Assembly (NCBI RefSeq): GCF_003369915.1
Contig: NC_046674.1
Coordinates: 6,572,001-6,636,000 of the forward strand
Length of the DNA: 64,000 bases
Source of the DNA: Drosophila miranda
Taxonomy: Eukaryota > Arthropoda > Insecta > Diptera > Drosophilidae
Reading direction: 5' to 3'
Shown: positions 1 through 9,521 of the stretch, one piece after another
How positions within the stretch are numbered: the first letter of the stretch is position 1
Layout of the letters: the number at the start of each line of letters is the position of its first letter
Notes under the pieces: generated by a model
What the model saw: the letters and a program-made list of their open reading frames with translations, nothing else
Database searches by the model: none
What the model was told of the DNA's origin: nothing
Made by a program: the position numbers and the translations under genes

Positions 1-145
1 ATTTTGAACGCATGAGCGTCTGCACTTTGCCCTTAACTCAACATATTTCCACTTTTGTGCAACTAATAAAAACAAAAACTTGCTCCAAAAAAATATCTAC
101 TTTAAACTAATTTTGTCTCTAGATAAGACATTTTTGTAAGCCCGT

Positions 146-241
146 GAGGCCACAAGGACACTGCTGGAGATATGGGAGGAGAAAATCAATGGTTTTCATG
201 GTGTGAGAAATAACTCCCACAAACTGTACAAAGGGAAATAA
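146..241 (+). pseudogene. Decayed SANT/MADF-like coding fragment (copy A)
   Basis: Read in the frame starting at 146, the segment encodes TRTLLEIWEEKINGFHGV followed by a few more residues and a TAA. The pattern leucine-x-x-tryptophan-glutamate-glutamate is typical of the start of a Myb/SANT-like or MADF-like DNA-binding domain of insect proteins. No start codon or complete domain remains, so it looks like a relic. It is homologous, at nucleotide and protein level, to the fragment at 1472-1765 on the other side of the 163-codon gene. The family assignment is by eye only. Confidence 0.45.
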
Positions 242-323
242 AAAATAAATACTTATGAGGGCTAAGTGTCCTTCGTCCATTTTCGTATCGTTTTCCATAA
301 TTTTGTTTCGTTAAAAAGTCCGA

Positions 324-385
324 TATCGATAGGAAATCCGCGGCTGTGTAAAAAGGCTGCTGTTTCCACTGGACGCATATCGATA
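324..385. promoter_or_regulatory. Two perfect DRE (TATCGATA) elements
   Basis: TATCGATA occurs at 324-331 and again at 378-385. This palindrome is the binding site of DREF (and overlaps the CGATA sites of BEAF-32) and marks housekeeping-type, often divergent, promoters in Drosophila. The pair lies about 380-440 bases before the ATG of the gene at 768 and could serve it, a gene outside the left edge, or both. An 8-bp palindrome is expected about once per 65 kb, so two within 62 bases is notable. Confidence 0.55.
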
Positions 386-767
386 TAATTCATCGCACAC
401 GCAATTAAGGACTCTCATCTCTGATGCATATTAACTAGTATTGGGTAAACATTGCTCTTTTGGTGAACATGTTCACTTGTTCTTTTTTAGTAAGTAAGTC
501 AACTCACTCAAATTGCTCACTGTTCATGCACAAATCCCTAAGCACCACAGTGCTCCTGATTGCTATTTCAACTCAGTCTAAGGCATCCCCCCAAATCTGG
601 TTCAGTCTTTAGGTCTTTGGAAACAATGCCAAGAGCATTGACATGTTGTGACTGCTTGAAGAAAATACAGCATTACTATAGAATTCATTGCCAGAAAAAC
701 ATCTATCAGCAACAACAAAAAAAAAAATTCAAAACCAAAGCCGATCTTAACGTGTTAAAACCAAATC

Positions 768-1259
768 ATGTACAGAATCAAAAAGAGACCCAACCAGATC
801 GTTGCTAAAACGCGTAGCGGTCTGTTTCGTAACATTGAAAGTCTCGACAGTATCAAGCCGAGCAGCAAGAAGAAGGGGAGTATCGATCAAAACAGCCTGG
901 AGCCCATGGAGGAGGACAATATTCCGCGTCCGGTCTTTCGACGCCGTCTCTCGAAACGTGCTTCATCAACCGGGCAGAACGAGCATGATATGATATCACC
1001 ACAGGATGAGGATATCATAAACTACATAAATGGCTCATGGAACCTGTTAGTGACACCGAATCCCAGTGACTTGAGCATGACAGCCAACAATACAATTGGT
1101 CCGGAGGAAAGCATCTTGGTCAATACACAGGCTGACACCGACTCATTGGGGACTGTTTGGATAGAGCCCCCTAGTCCAGAGTTGGAGAATTTCAAGCCCT
1201 TCGATTTGGAATCCTGGTGGAGTCGTCGCTTGTTCGAGAGCATTACCAAAGACATATAA
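768..1259 (+). CDS. Unrecognised 163-residue basic/acidic protein
   Basis: This is a single uninterrupted ORF from ATG (purine at -3) to TAA. The first 60 residues are Lys/Arg rich (MYRIKKRPNQ at the start, RRRLSKRASS near residue 60). The middle is Ser/Thr/Asp rich, and the C-terminus is the most structured part: PPSPELENFKPFDLESWW, then an amphipathic Arg/Leu stretch. The C-terminal block looks like a conserved short motif, but I do not recognise the family. No signal peptide, membrane segment or zinc-binding pattern is seen. Two DRE elements lie upstream, which would fit broad expression. Copies of a SANT-like coding fragment lie on both sides, suggesting that the gene sits inside an old local duplication. 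A shorter ORF in another frame (560-808) overlaps its 5' end and is probably untranslated leader. That it is a real gene is likely but not certain. Confidence 0.55.
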   Translation: MYRIKKRPNQIVAKTRSGLFRNIESLDSIKPSSKKKGSIDQNSLEPMEEDNIPRPVFRRRLSKRASSTGQNEHDMISPQDEDIINYINGSWNLLVTPNPSDLSMTANNTIGPEESILVNTQADTDSLGTVWIEPPSPELENFKPFDLESWWSRRLFESITKDI

Positions 1260-1471
1260 TAGGGAGTCTCAATTATTATTATTATTTCATTTATCAACAC
1301 TTTTACAAAATGGGCTGAATTGGGTTGTGCGAGTGTGTAAAATAATAACAACAACAATAAGACAATTGAATGTTCTTTTCGTAGCAATCAATAACTATGA
1401 CTATGCTGTATTCACGCGTGGGTAGCCTAGACTTTATTCGGTAGTTGTGGTAGGAAAAGCATTAGTGGTAG

Positions 1472-1765
1472 GAAAAAGTTGCGTCTATTCGGAATATTGG
1501 ACCATTTTCGGCCATAAAGACATGGCTGGATGTATGGGAGGAGAACTTCGATGGCTTTCGTGGCGCAAGGAAGAGCTCCCACGAACTGTCCAAAGAAGTG
1601 GCTGAATTTAATAAGCACATAAATACTATCAAATCAGCTTTCTCGGGACGATTTCCAATGAAAATATGCTCGACTTATTTAGGCTTTATGCATTCCAGTG
1701 GTTGTCTGTGCAGCTCCCACATTAATAATGCTTTATTTAATTCAACAAAAAAAAAAATCAATTAA
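1472..1765 (+). pseudogene. SANT/MADF-like coding relic (copy B)
   Basis: An ATG-less frame open from 1472 to the TAA at 1763 encodes IKTWLDVWEENFDGFRGARK, then SSHELSKEVAEFNKHINTIK. Sequence and spacing match copy A at 146-241 (LLEIWEEKINGFHGV). This resembles the N-terminal helices of a Myb/SANT-like domain, but the tail soon becomes low complexity and no start or splice sites supply the rest. I read it as a duplicated exon fragment that has lost function. It could instead be an exon of a spliced gene reaching outside the window. Confidence 0.4.
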
Positions 1766-2080
1766 AATTATATGCTTCATTGGATGCAACACCTTTTGCC
1801 ACTGTGTGTGCCATCTCTCCCGTCCACCCATCTGGCCATCTGCCCATCTCCCACCTGTCGAAGGGGCATTTAACTTCATAAAAATTGACAGCCCTTGCCC
1901 AGAGGAGTGTTCGGACAGGCGCGAGGCAGCATCACGCACTTTTTAATATGCAGCCAGCATGCCACGAAAGTCCCCAAAAAAAGTGAAACACAACAACAGT
2001 CAGATGCAGTCCTGGACTCATTACATAAAAATCAATTTTTGGTTTATTTTTCCTTTCTCCGTGCATGTCATTTTTTGTCA

Positions 2081-2123
<43 letters not shown>

Positions 2124-5100
2124 CCACACAGTCGTCGGGCAGTGGCAGACAGACATTCAGACGGAAGGACTCTGCAGGGCAATTGCCTAATTGCGCGACA
2201 GACAAACGCGTTGTGAAGTCAACTGCCGACGAGTTTTGTAAATTACTGTCGTTCTGTCGATGTCCTTTCGGGCTGTTTAATGCACGTGTCCCTTCGGCGC
2301 GTTGGGGCGTTTTAAAAATGTGTTGCCTGACCGGGGACCTGCTTTGCCCTGCTTCGACGTGATTTGCTTTTGGGAATACTCTCGTACTCTTAGTCGCACT
2401 CGTATGCACGCTCAAAAAAAGGTTATTAGCAGATATTATTCCGACTATAAGATACCCACCAAAAAGATACAAGAGCCCTGCACTTTTACTGAATGTTTGC
2501 CAATAGACGTGCTCCTATAACCTTCTTTACTGTGTATGCAATAGATTGGCAGATGTACATTACTATATCCTGGAATTGTGGAGCCAACACCTGCATGGGT
2601 ACAGTCTACTCTCTGGGATGTACTGGGCATATAACCACACTATTTAGTATGCATGGCAAGTCCTTCAACTCTCGAACACTCAACCCTTTATTGTCGGTGC
2701 TCGTTGCTGCACTTGTTGTTTTGTAATTGTTCTATGAGTGGTACAATTGAATTTTTATTCGCAGCAAACCATCAAGAAGGACATCAGAGAAGAAGAAAAT
2801 ACTATGATTGCCTCTTCATGGCGCTCCATGGCGCTCCATGACTCTTCATTGCTTTGTGGCCGCAAAGAGCAAAACCCATAAAAAAAAACGAAAGGAAAGG
2901 AAAACCTCAAATCTTAATGTAATTATCAAGCCAGAAAATATAACCGTTTATGGCGGTAGACGCCTCAAGATTATTAACACAAAAGAGGGCTGGCAATGGT
3001 CGTCATAAGCATAAAAATATTGCCCAATCCTACCACCCTTGCTGTTCTCTTTTTGTACCCCAAAAAAGGGAGGAAAAAATGGAATTTTCCTTGCACCCTC
3101 TTTGTAATAAGCTACTTTTGCATCTTTCCCACTTGTATTGCTCTTTATTTTATCATTTGCTCTGTCCCTGTCCTCTGCCCCTGCCCCTGTCCACTGCCCC
3201 TGCCCACGCCCTTTGCTGTACTTCCCTTAAACATTTTATTATCGCTCTTTTTGTGGGCGCTCGGTAAATCCCCTTAATCAACGAAAATTGTCTGTTCACA
3301 CATGCCAGGATGGGCGAGAGGTTGGGTTATCGCGCCTAAAGCTTAAATAAATTTACGAGACAAATTTAGCACGATTTTCCTATTAAAATGTTGATTTTTC
3401 CACATATAGTATATCGAACCAACTGGGCAATGGGTGTTCCCTTGATCGACAAAATTTAAAGTCGGTGCCCTCCGTCTTGAAGTATGCAACAGAGTCCTGT
3501 CGCAGTTGGCTCGGAAATGTGTCAATGCCTCTAATCAGTGAACTACTTTCCTTTCAGTGACCTTCCTTTGAGCAGCAGTTGGTGGGGGGGAAACTGAAAC
3601 TCCCCTGAAACTCCACCCGTTTGTGGCGCGTTTTTTAATTAAAATATAAAAACGGTGGGGAGAACGTGCCGCGGTCGTTAGGCAATAAACTTGGACACCG
3701 CGCATCCTGCCGAGGACAATTACAAGGCGGAAAATGTCGCAACATTTTCCATCCTTATCGCTGGGTTCTGGCTGTTGGGTGCTTTAAGCGCAAGAATTCC
3801 GGGGCCTCGACATAAAGGCCAACGAATTAACGACATTGTAATGCTTATCTGAGAGAAAGGTCCTGTCCCGTCCTGTCCCTGGGTTTTCGATGGAGCAGAA
3901 GGGATATCCTTTCTCCATTGAAGAAAAATGTGCGGCAGGGGGGGGCAAAAAATGTCTTGATTTTTTAATTTTAACGCTTTATTTAATTATGTGCAGACGA
4001 GACATCTTCAAGTTTTGCTAATAAAATGCTTAAGGAGTGTAGTGTCCTCTGCCCTCCTCCCGGGTCTTCCTTCTGCGCCATAAAGCCCCACAAAAAATGG
4101 GCTAAAAATTGCATTTTTTTCCCCCAGATTCGCTCTCTCTCTGTTTTTTTTTTTTTTTTTAATAATAAAGACATCAACAGATGGGCGGCGATAAAAAGCC
4201 AAAGATTATGGGCTGGACAAAAGGGACAGACTACGAACTACAAAGGAGCATGAGCCTGGTCTGGGTCCTGGTCCTGCTCCTGGGCCAAGTGCCGTCGTGT
4301 GGCTTTTGGCTTTTGGCTTTTCACACCCCTCAGAAAAGAAGGAAAAAAATCAACAAGAAAATAGGAAAAAACAGGCAACAGTTTCAGTTCCATTCAGATT
4401 CAGATTCAGATTCCGAAGTGGAAATCGACAAAAGGCCAGACGCTGGAGATTTAGTTTTGAGCAGTTAACACTTGAACTCCGACCCCCTGCTGTGAGAGTT
4501 TCTTATGTCCCTTTTTTATGTCCTTAAAGATAAGATTTTGCCCATTCGCTCTTTGGCGTAATGCAAAAACTTTTAATTAGCTGGTAAAGGCAAAGGAGGA
4601 GGTCCTTTCTTCCTGCCGTGGATTGGTAACTTCCCCTGCTCTCCCCTGTTCTTTTTTTACCTTTTGCTGCTTCCCTTCAATTGATTTCCAATTGGTGCTC
4701 TACAAATTTCACACGAAGGAGCATCCAATGAAAATCAAAATCAAAATCAAATACAAATCGAAATTGTTGTTTCCTTCCTCCCCCCCCCACGCCCATTCCA
4801 TTGCAGTGAGGGGGATGTTTATGGCCTACTTATTGGCCATCGTTTGCCGATGGCTGACACCTGTTGTTGCGGCTCTCCCGTACTGTGCCCTGTGTTCTAT
4901 CTCTGGTCTCTGGGCTGGCTGATTTAAATCTTTAAAATCAATATGCCAAGTGAGAAGCCCCCAAACAGATGCGACAGCTCCTGCCTCCTGGCTCCTGGGT
5001 AAACAGGGCCAAGCAGGAAGCTCCAGTGACATCCTTGACAGGTGTGAGAATGGGGGCGGAATTTCAAGTTGACTTCTGTTCGCCTTCAGGCGTCAGACGG

Positions 5101-5200
5101 TTGGGCAAATTGAAATGGTTTAGATTACATTTGACATTTATAAGCGGATTTTGTCAAGTAAAAGTTGGGGGGGGGGCTCCCAGAACAGCCAGGATCAGCG
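1766..5200. other. Intergenic DNA between the 163-codon gene and Oat
   Basis: No convincing gene is seen. It contains a (CA)n array at 2084-2122, CT-rich and A-rich stretches, short runs such as the homopolymer T at 4145-4160, and ordinary AT/GC-mixed DNA. ORFs here are short, low complexity and unlike proteins. Confidence 0.6.
2084..2122. repeat. (CA)n microsatellite
   Basis: About 39 bases of uninterrupted AC dinucleotide. Confidence 0.95.
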
Positions 5201-5221
5201 TACGCTATAAAAAATGTGTAT

Positions 5222-5227
5222 TTTAAT
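5222..5227 (-). terminator. Probable Oat polyadenylation signal (ATTAAA)
   Basis: TTTAAT on + gives ATTAAA on the coding strand about 80 bases after the Oat stop codon. No AATAAA is closer, so this variant signal is the best candidate. Confidence 0.4.
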
Positions 5228-5305
5228 TCAGACTTTACATCAAAAAACTTAAAAAAACTAGTTTAAAAAAAAAAAACTAAGGCGATCGATTCGATCTGGA
5301 CCGGT

Positions 5306-7701
5306 CTACATGGAAAGAATGGTCTTCTTGATGATGTCGATGCTCTCGAGCATCTGGGCCTCATTGATGACCAGGGGCGGGGCAAAGCGTATGATGTCCC
5401 CATGCGTGGGCTTCGCCAGGAGGCCGTTTTCCTTGAGCCTGAGGCACACGTTCCAGGCATCGTACTCTGTAGGAGGGAAACCCCGAGAATTAGATACGGA
5501 TCAATGGGTGCGGGTGGGTGCAATACTCACTCTGATTGATGACAATGGCATTCAGCAGTCCCTTGCCACGGACCACAGAGACGACATCCTTGGGCAGCTG
5601 TCCCAGCTCGTTGCGCAGGAGGGCACCCATTTTGTAGGCGTTCTCGGCCAGCTTCTCCTCCTGCAGCACCTCCAGGGCGGCCATGGCCACACGACAGCCG
5701 AGGGGATTGCCGCCGTAGGTGGAGCCATGCTCGCCGGGCTTGATGCAGAGCATCACCTGGTCGTTGCAGAGCACCGCCGAGACGGGGTACATGCCGCCGG
5801 ACAGGGCCTTGCCCAGGATGAGGATGTCCGGCTGCACGTCCTCGTAGTTGACGGCCAGCATGCGGCCGGTGCGGGCCAGGCCCGTCTGCACCTCGTCCGC
5901 GATCCAGAGCACATTGTACTTGCTGCACAGCTCACGGACCTTCTTCAGGTAGCCATCGCTGGGCACCACCACCCCGGCCTCGCCCTGGATGGGCTCCACC
6001 ATGAACGCGCACACATTCGGATCCCGGAGGGCCTCCTCGAGGGCCGTGGTGTTGTCGTAGTCGATCAGCTCGAAGCCCGGCATGAAGGGGCCGAATCCCT
6101 CGTAGCTGCTGGGATCATTCGAGGCAGACACCGCCGACAGGGTGCGGCCCCAGAAGTTGTTCCTGGCAAAGATGATCTTGGCCTGGTTCTTGGGTATCTT
6201 CTTCTGCTCGTAGCCCCACTTGCGGGCCAGCTTGCAGGCCGTCTCGCCGCCCTCCACGCCGGTGTTCATGGGCAGGACTTTGTCGAAGCCAAAAAACTTG
6301 GTCACAAACTCCTCGTACTCGCCCAGGACATCCGAATAGAAGGCTCTACGAAGGGAAAGCGTATACTTTTAAATCCAAGTCGGGACTTCTCTGGGTGTGC
6401 GCACATCGTTCGAAATATTCCAAAAATATTCCTACCCCAGATCCCAGATCCCAGCCTTATCACGCGACTTTTGTTCCAAATTTAGAAATCGCAAAACAAC
6501 AAATTGCGAGCCAAAACAAGTCATTGATCAGGCTCTTTCTTATCAATGCTTTCGCTCGCGACTTTACGGCCCCACTCAACCCGGCAATCTGCCCCTGGCA
6601 ACCCAAACCGAAACCAACTAAAACCGGCAAGAGCTGTCCCAGCCCAAATCAGTTAGGCACTCGAGTGCAGCAGAATAATTCAATAAATAATATTCTGACA
6701 AATGACAATCTCCATCCAAACATTCGGTGGAGTGTGAATTTATACGTGCATTCGAAACTGATTATACTTGAGCCTGTTCCCTGGGGGTTATCAGTGAATA
6801 AACTGTTTTTATAGCATCTAAATATACTAGTAGTTTGGGAAGTAAACACAAACTAGTGGCTCCCAATCATCAGATGCGGAAAATGGTTGGCACTTGAGGG
6901 ATTTTTCATCCGTCGAAGCTCTTAATGAGCCAATCTAATCTCATCCAGACACATAAAAACCCCATGGATTAACAGGAAGGAAAGGGTATTTTTAAGGGCA
7001 ACTTCAACGGCAGATCGATCCCCAGTAAAAGGGCGTCACATGGTCCACATATTTCTGTATCTTTAAACCTCCAAAGTAAGGCGTTGTCATCGGAAACACA
7101 CAGAGAACAAAGAAAGCCCAATCGACTTGTTTGCGGATCACTTGAAAGTACAACAACGAACGACGTAGTCCGCTCTTGAACTTGAGGAACAGAATGTCTC
7201 TCTCGCACCAACTAGACCAAGGTCACTATCGCCACGAATATATCGAATGATGACAAAGCTCCATGGAACCGATAAGCTTTTCGCGAGCACGGGGGGCACG
7301 TCTTTTGCTTGTCGATTATGGACGGAATGATATTATTTCTTATCTTAAGTTTATTCAACTCAATGATGCCCTTACCTGGAGGTCAGAGCCAGCTTGGAGG
7401 CCTGTTCTGTGAGTGCCTTTACAATTTTGGGATGACAGTGTCCCTGGTTGACGGCGGAATAGGCGCTGAGGTAATCAAAGTAGCGTTTACCCTCCACATC
7501 CCACACGTAGACGCCCTCGCCCTTGGCCAGGGCCACCGGCAGTGGATGGTAATTGTGGGCGCCGTACTTCTGCTCCCGGGCAAAGACAGCCTCGGACAGG
7601 TGGGATCCAGTGGATGTGCCAGTGGCCTCTTTGGGCGCCGTCTTCTGGGCCAGGCAGCCCAGACGGGTGGCAATGCCGCGTGCGGAAAGCTTGGAGAACA
7701 T
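5306..7701 (-). CDS. Oat: Ornithine aminotransferase, mitochondrial
   Basis: Ornithine delta-aminotransferase moves the delta-amino group of ornithine to 2-oxoglutarate, giving glutamate semialdehyde, in the mitochondrial matrix. Three coding exons join in frame: 7701-7376, 6345-5531 and 5466-5306, for 433 residues, the usual length for the fly enzyme. Splice junctions are CAG/GTAAGG, then CAGA/GTGAGT. The N-terminus ([15 protein letters not shown]) is a typical matrix-targeting helix. Class-III aminotransferase features are clear: the Gly-rich [20 protein letters not shown] segment, [15 protein letters not shown] with the PLP-contacting Asp, and the Schiff-base lysine in [13 protein letters not shown] at about residue 288. 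The C-terminus [14 protein letters not shown] is intact. A core promoter lies 64 bases upstream of the ATG. The next gene upstream, tey, is on the same strand, with its poly(A) signal about 1.5 kb before the Oat start site. Confidence 0.97.
6346..7375 (-). other. Oat intron 1 (1030 bases)
   Basis: The intron lies between codons of the Arg in LALTSR/AFYSDV (split AG/A). It is long for this gene and could hold regulatory DNA. The + strand ORF at 6395-6814 inside it is not protein-like. No repeat or nested gene is recognised. Confidence 0.85.
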
Positions 7702-7733
7702 TGTGAGAGCACTAATGGATCGCTAACTGGGGG

Positions 7734-7800
7734 GGTCTGATACTTCCACTCGCGAGACGACAACTGAAAGTGCGCTGGCCACAGGCGGCAGCTTTTTATA
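7734..7800 (-). promoter_or_regulatory. Oat: Oat core promoter: TATA-like, Inr and DPE
   Basis: On the coding strand TATAAAA starts at 7800, a perfect initiator TCAGTT covers 7767-7762 (A at 7765 taken as +1), and AGACC falls exactly at +28 to +32 (7738-7734), matching the downstream promoter element RGWYV. The resulting leader is 64 bases. The TATA-like box is about 35 bases upstream, slightly far, so Inr plus DPE may be the main drivers. Confidence 0.6.
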
Positions 7801-9279
7801 CTGCCGATCGGGAGAGGCACATACTCGGCGAGAGCGTTACGTACCCCCTGCAAAGACAGCTCTATCTGGAACTAACATTCTCTCAGTGCTTCTTCCGCTC
7901 TCTGCGACTGGGACTGGCACTGGCACTGGGCTCTATCTTGCTTACATTCTATTTTTGTATTATATGGAAATTATCATCTGATACTTGGGGAATATGATCC
8001 ATGCATACTCGTACTCGTACTTGTACTCGTACGTCTGCTGGTTGTTGTTGTTGTGCCTGGTGCCGGCTAATTGTAATCAGCAGAAAACTTTTCCACTGCT
8101 CGATTGATTGAGGCGCTCAAGCATGTGGAGGGCAGCTTTTTGTTAAACTCTCATGTAGAGGCAAATTACAATTAAAAGCTTTTGCCATTCATGCTGGATA
8201 TTCGCTTTGTCTCATAGAAATTTGAGAAACTTCTGACATGAGATTGGAGGGAAAGAATGTGGAGAGATTCAACCAGAAAGTGGCGTGGAAATCAAGAATA
8301 AATCAAGAATATATAGACTAGATTTAGATGCATTAATAATCCAATAGATATGGAGTAGAACCAAGGATTCAACTACATGCTATCACTTGAAGGGCTTTGT
8401 TCATTTTATATCATCTGTGGGCATGCCCTTGCAACCTGGGCCGCTGCCTGGGCGCGCAAACAGAAAGCTGAAGGTTTGGTGCCGAGAATGCAAAAACAAA
8501 ATACAGGTTTCTTGGGCTGGGAAGGTAATATATGTATGAATATATCAATATGGTATGGGAAAATCTTACAGAAAATAGAAAATACATATAAATATATAGA
8601 ATGTAGACAGACACTTGAGATTTAAGAGACTTCTTTGATAATTTCTCTACTGCTTTAAAGAATAGAAACAATCAGCTCTTTGCTCAGTGTCTATCGCTGT
8701 CTTACTCTCAAACAAAACCCCTTTAGAAAACACTCTATACTTACCCAAATTTTGTATTCCATTATTGTATTTTATTACACTCAATGCGGATGCTGGGTAC
8801 TGTTAATATTCGTATGTATTTATTTGATTTTTGTCATAAATAATTTATGGGCTTAAGAATTTACAACTAATTATTTGCTTACTGTTGAAACTATTTCTCA
8901 TTTCTCGTATGTATGTATGTGTGTGTTTTTTTCTTCAATCAAATATTTAACAATTATAGCACGTTCAGGGAAACTACGAATACATATTACATATACACGA
9001 ATCGGATATATTATGGTAAGGTATATTTATAAGACAGTTTGAAAAGGCAACACATAAATTGCACTAGAAATTTCCATTTAAAAAAAAAAAAAAAAATTCA
9101 ATTTACATGCCGAATTTTTACAGAGAAGGATGGGAAGGGGGGGAGGGGGAAGGGGGGGGGAAGGGAAAGAGCAGGCCCGAACACAGGAGGATGGGATGGA
9201 ATGGCCAATTAAACACCCATTTGCTCGATTTTGTTGCTACGTTCCCATTAGCTACCACAAATACTCGCACAATACATAT
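7801..9279. other. Intergenic DNA between tey 3' end and Oat promoter
   Basis: Upstream DNA of Oat. It contains a GTACTC-type run (8008-8032), AT-rich DNA with TATGTATGTG repeats near 8910-8925, an A homopolymer at 9079-9096 and a G-rich run at 9132-9165. No gene is seen. Confidence 0.6.
9132..9165 (+). repeat. G-run tract (possible G-quadruplex)
   Basis: Several runs of 3-9 G separated by single A or AA lie on the + strand, which is the template strand for tey. The tract starts about 115 bases beyond the tey poly(A) signals, in the region where transcription would end. Confidence 0.6.
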
Positions 9280-9289
9280 TTTATTTATT
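9280..9289 (-). terminator. tey: tey polyadenylation signals
   Basis: TTTATTTATT on + gives two overlapping AATAAA hexamers on the coding strand, 65-75 bases after the tey stop codon. Confidence 0.6.
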
Positions 9290-9353
9290 AATTAATTTTA
9301 ATAAATTCACGCTTTGATTGCAATTATCAATTCGACCTTTGACACCTCCTCCG

Positions 9354-9489
9354 CTACTCCATGGCCTGGCCCACGCTCTGCTGCGGCGACTGGGCCGGGG
9401 ACAAACTGCGTGGCGTTGCCGCCGCCGCCTCTCCTCCATGTCCTCCAGAGCCAGCAGCACTTCTCTGTTGCTGCTGTTGTTGCTGTTGT

Positions 9490-9521
<32 letters not shown>

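Noticed and set aside
5310..6485. 391-codon open frame on + opposite Oat
   Set aside because: Antisense shadow of Oat exon 2 and 3, running into the intron.
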